Part shown: in pieces, positions 6,945 through 8,853 of the stretch | How positions within the stretch are numbered: the stretch's first letter is position 1 | How the letters are laid out: each line of letters starts with the position of its first letter | Assembly (NCBI GenBank): GCA_029977045.1 | Contig: JAPOLP010000187.1 | Location: 1 to 8,853, forward strand | Source: Planctomycetota bacterium | GTDB taxonomy: Bacteria; Planctomycetota; Planctomycetia; Planctomycetales; Planctomycetaceae | Reading direction: 5' to 3' | Length of the DNA stretch: 8,853 nt | Translations under genes and position numbers: made by a program | Notes under the pieces: model-generated | What the model was told of the DNA's origin: nothing | The model's input: the letters and a program-made list of their open reading frames with translations, nothing else | Database searches by the model: none

Positions 6945-8069
6945 ATGAGCAAGCCGCTGATCTTCGACATCCATCTCGATCTGTCCATGAACGCGCTCGA
7001 CTGGAACCGCGATCTCCGCTGGTCGCTGGAACGCATTCGGCGGTGTGAAAATCAGATGACGGACCGCGTCGACCGCAGCAATAACACGGTCTGTTTCCCG
7101 GAGATGCACCGCGGCAACGTCGGACTGTGTGTGGCGACGCAGATTGGCCGGCACTCGCCGTACTTCCACAAGCTGCCGGGCTGGGCCTCTCCCGAGCAGG
7201 CGTGGGCGTCGACGCAGGGCCAACTGGCCTACTATCGGATCATGACCGAACTCGGTGAGATGACGCCGATCACCAACGCCGCTCAGCTGGATGCGCACGT
7301 CGCGCTGTGGCAAGGCTCGTCGCCCAGTGACGACTACGACACGCCGTACGTGGTCGAGTCGAAAACTCAGCCGGGCAAGCTGCCGATCGGCTTTGTGCTG
7401 AGTCTCGAAGGCGCGGATTCGATCATCAACCTGGACTATCTCGAACGCAGCTATAACGACGGCCTGCGGGCACTCGGCCCGGCTCACTACGGCCCAGGCC
7501 GGTACGCCGACGGAACGGACTCGGCGGGACCTCTTCATCCCGAGGGCAAGCAACTGCTCAAGGAGATGATGCGGCTGGGGATCATTCTCGACGTCACACA
7601 CCTGTGTGACGAAACGTTCTGGGACGCGCTCGACATCTGGGAAGGCCCGCTGTGGGCCAGCCATCAGAACTGCCGCACGCTGGCTCCGTGGAACCGCCAG
7701 TTTGCCGACGATCAGATCAAGGCAGTCACCGAACGCGGCGGCCTGCTGGGCATGGCCTTCGACGCGATCATGATGGTCCCCGGCTGGAAGCACCTCAAAA
7801 GCAGGCCAGAAGATTACCAGCTGAAGATCGAGCGAATCTGCGACCACGTCGATCACATCTGTCAGATCGCCGGCAGTGCGGCTCACTGCTGCATCGGCAC
7901 GGACCTCGACGGCGGCTACGGCACCGAGCAGACGCCGATGGACCTTAACTCGATCGCCGACCTGCAAAAACTGCCGGATCTGTTCCGCGCCCGAGGCTAC
8001 TCAGAATCCGACATCGAAGGCTTCATGTACCGAAACGCCGTCGATTTCCTGCGCCGAGCCTGGAGTTAG
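6945..8069 (+). CDS. M19-family (renal/membrane-type) dipeptidase
   Basis: A 374-residue zinc metallopeptidase of family M19, which typically cleaves dipeptides, sometimes with a D-amino acid at the C-terminal side. All expected binuclear-zinc ligands are present by comparison with human renal dipeptidase: His10 and Asp12 (FDIHLDL), bridging Glu155 (SLEGAD), His219 (LDVTHL), His240 (ASHQNCRTL) and Asp320 (GTDLDG). Arg251 falls where the substrate-binding arginine of the human enzyme aligns. No signal peptide or lipobox is visible, so it should be cytoplasmic despite the family name. The ATG at 6945 follows GGAGAGAG closely and begins right before the HxD motif, which leaves no room for a later start. 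The gene ends in TAG. It is divergent from the lactonase gene and ends 41 bases from the convergent small gene. Peptide or D-amino-acid dipeptide recycling is the likely role; exact substrate unknown. Confidence 0.94.
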   Translation: MSKPLIFDIHLDLSMNALDWNRDLRWSLERIRRCENQMTDRVDRSNNTVCFPEMHRGNVGLCVATQIGRHSPYFHKLPGWASPEQAWASTQGQLAYYRIMTELGEMTPITNAAQLDAHVALWQGSSPSDDYDTPYVVESKTQPGKLPIGFVLSLEGADSIINLDYLERSYNDGLRALGPAHYGPGRYADGTDSAGPLHPEGKQLLKEMMRLGIILDVTHLCDETFWDALDIWEGPLWASHQNCRTLAPWNRQFADDQIKAVTERGGLLGMAFDAIMMVPGWKHLKSRPEDYQLKIERICDHVDHICQIAGSAAHCCIGTDLDGGYGTEQTPMDLNSIADLQKLPDLFRARGYSESDIEGFMYRNAVDFLRRAWS

Positions 8070-8110
8070 TTGGCAGAAAGACGCGTCTGGCGAACAGTGT
8101 CAGCAGCGGA

Positions 8111-8575
8111 TCATTCGACCGTCGTTTCGGACTCGTCCAAAACGGCGGAGAGTTCGTCAATCGCCCCCGACTCCCACCACAGTTCCTCAAGATCGAACAA
8201 GTCGCTCCCGTGCCACTGCAGGTGATAGTACTTGTCAGCAATCAGCAGGTGGTGCTGGTCAACGAAGGCGACGGCATCGCCCAATTCAATCCTCATATAG
8301 AAAGCACAAGCGCATGCGTCGCGGTTCCGCGTTCGATCTGCGTCGAACGAAAGCTCGATTCGCCGAGTAGCGACATTCAGTAGCGACATGAATTCCGGAC
8401 TGGGCTCTGGATCGGGAAACTCCGGAAGCATCACCATCGCTCCGGCGTCGAGCATCCCGATCAGATCAGCCTTCGCTTCGTGGCCCATTGCCCGATTCTG
8501 CTGTTCACGAAAAACTGCATACGCAACGTTGGCGAGAATCAAACAGCCAACCGCTGTACAGAGTGTCTTTCGCAT
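8111..8575 (-). CDS. Small membrane-anchored or exported protein of unknown function
   Basis: I do not recognise this 154-residue protein. It has one hydrophobic N-terminal segment (residues about 4-22, LCTAVGCLILANVAYAVF), which is either an uncleaved anchor or a signal peptide ending near AYA. The remainder is acidic, with a Pro/Glu patch (PEFPDPEPSP, 51-60), a CAC pair (88-90), and an aromatic/acidic C-terminal part (HLQWHGSDLFDLEELWWES, 118-136). Coding is supported by the sensible signal segment followed by a soluble domain, the lack of a better reading on the other strand, and its fit between neighbours. The start at 8575 has only a weak CAGG about ten bases upstream. It converges on the dipeptidase gene with a 41-base gap and stands alone on its strand. 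No catalytic motif is visible; a lineage-specific planctomycete protein is the best guess. Confidence 0.65.
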   Translation of the reverse strand: MRKTLCTAVGCLILANVAYAVFREQQNRAMGHEAKADLIGMLDAGAMVMLPEFPDPEPSPEFMSLLNVATRRIELSFDADRTRNRDACACAFYMRIELGDAVAFVDQHHLLIADKYYHLQWHGSDLFDLEELWWESGAIDELSAVLDESETTVE

Positions 8576-8775
8576 CGCACGTGCCTGAACGTGGCTTCCA
8601 GCAACTCACCCGTCACATACCGAGCCAACGGTCTACTGTGATGATGTCAGGGTACGGCACAACGCGGGTGCCGGGGAGCCGTTTGATTGATCAGACGCGT
8701 CAATGCGCCGGCCAAACCACCTCAATGCATACTGCGGCAGAGCTGGAATTTCACCGCGCGAGGGGTTGAGTGAAC
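8576..8775. other. Gene-free spacer between tRNA-Leu and the small unknown gene
   Basis: About 200 bases without a supportable gene. It contains one small hairpin, CGGCAC-AACGCGG-GTGCCG at 8655-8673 (six perfect pairs, seven-base loop), which on the minus strand lies between the tRNA and the downstream gene and could be a weak terminator. It is not followed by a T-run on that strand. The promoter of the small gene should lie here, but no clear boxes were found. Confidence 0.4.
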
Positions 8776-8853
8776 TGCCGAAGGTGGGACTCGAACCCAC
8801 ACGCCCTGTTACGGACAACGGATTTTGAATCCGTCGCTTCTGCCATTCCGCCA
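8776..8853 (-). tRNA. tRNA-Leu (anticodon CAA), missing its first seven bases at the window edge
   Basis: Read on the minus strand, the sequence gives a class II tRNA. The D-arm region begins TGGCGGAATGGCAG. The anticodon stem-loop is ACGGA-TTCAAAA-TCCGT with anticodon CAA, reading the leucine codon UUG. A long variable arm follows (TGTCC-GTAACA-GGGCG), then the T-arm GTGGG-TTCGAGT-CCCAC, the acceptor 3' strand CTTCGGC and discriminator A. The 5' acceptor strand, expected to be GCCGAAG, lies just outside the window, so 78 of about 85 bases are present. The discriminator is followed by GTT rather than CCA, so the CCA tail is not encoded and must be added by the nucleotidyltransferase. Confidence 0.95.

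Noticed and set aside
6755..7036. Upstream extension of the lactonase frame into the dipeptidase gene
   Set aside because: It would overlap the start of another real gene, and the ATG at 6754 has both a ribosome site and a signal peptide.
6894..7967. A 357-codon open frame on the minus strand, fully opposite the dipeptidase gene
   Set aside because: It has low-complexity Val/Arg/Ala-rich text with no domain, and it mirrors a convincing M19 peptidase with all metal ligands. It is a shadow frame caused by GC-rich codon use.
8070..8110. A terminator hairpin between the dipeptidase and the small convergent gene
   Set aside because: The only symmetry is the loopless palindrome AGACGCGTCT and a four-pair stem, with no T-run, so it is too weak to call.
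8079..8701. The 9-mer AGACGCGTC at both 8079-8087 and 8693-8701, flanking the small unknown gene like a target duplication
   Set aside because: Nine-base matches are expected many times by chance in a window of this size, the core is a self-palindrome, and no mobile-element gene lies between the copies.
1..8853. CRISPR array, prophage, toxin-antitoxin or defence island
   Set aside because: No regularly spaced repeats, integrase, transposase, nuclease or paired small genes were seen; the genes are ordinary planctomycete metabolic and exported proteins.

Overview
The window looks like chromosomal DNA of a planctomycete (Planctomycetota, PVC group). The main reasons are the 1179-4406 gene, with its exported propeller / HEAT / CxxCH layout typical of Pirellula- and Verrucomicrobium-type proteins, the start of a secreted sulfatase next to it, and GC-rich coding sequence. 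The exact genus cannot be read from the sequence.

Layout. On the minus strand, 1-228 is the N-terminus of an exported sulfatase that runs off the left edge, preceded by an SDR-family protein (298-1002) that probably shares its transcript. Divergent from these, on the plus strand, is a 1075-residue exported protein (1179-4406) with a dehydrogenase-like beta-propeller, HEAT repeats and a C-terminal c-type heme domain. It converges on an acetamidase/formamidase gene (4520-5410, minus), with a long inverted repeat at 4436-4498 between them. Behind the acetamidase gene, 5411-5617 is a non-coding stretch made of nested inverted repeats, followed by an exported lactonase-type seven-bladed propeller gene (5618-6754, minus) broken by one in-frame TAG. 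Divergent from that is a cytoplasmic M19 dipeptidase (6945-8069, plus). A small membrane-anchored protein of unknown function (8111-8575, minus) follows, then a gene-poor spacer, then a tRNA-Leu(CAA) cut by the right edge.

How the genes fit together. The left half (sulfatase, SDR, propeller-HEAT-cytochrome) fits the planctomycete habit of exported sulfatases and heme-bearing oxidoreductases for breaking down sulfated polymers. The right half (amidase, dipeptidase, damaged lactonase) looks like general catabolic and scavenging functions. Both links are inferred from family and position. I see no phage, transposase, CRISPR, toxin-antitoxin or defence module. The most notable observations are the single-codon amber break in the lactonase, an SDR missing most of its catalytic tetrad, and two non-coding inverted-repeat structures that could be dispersed elements.
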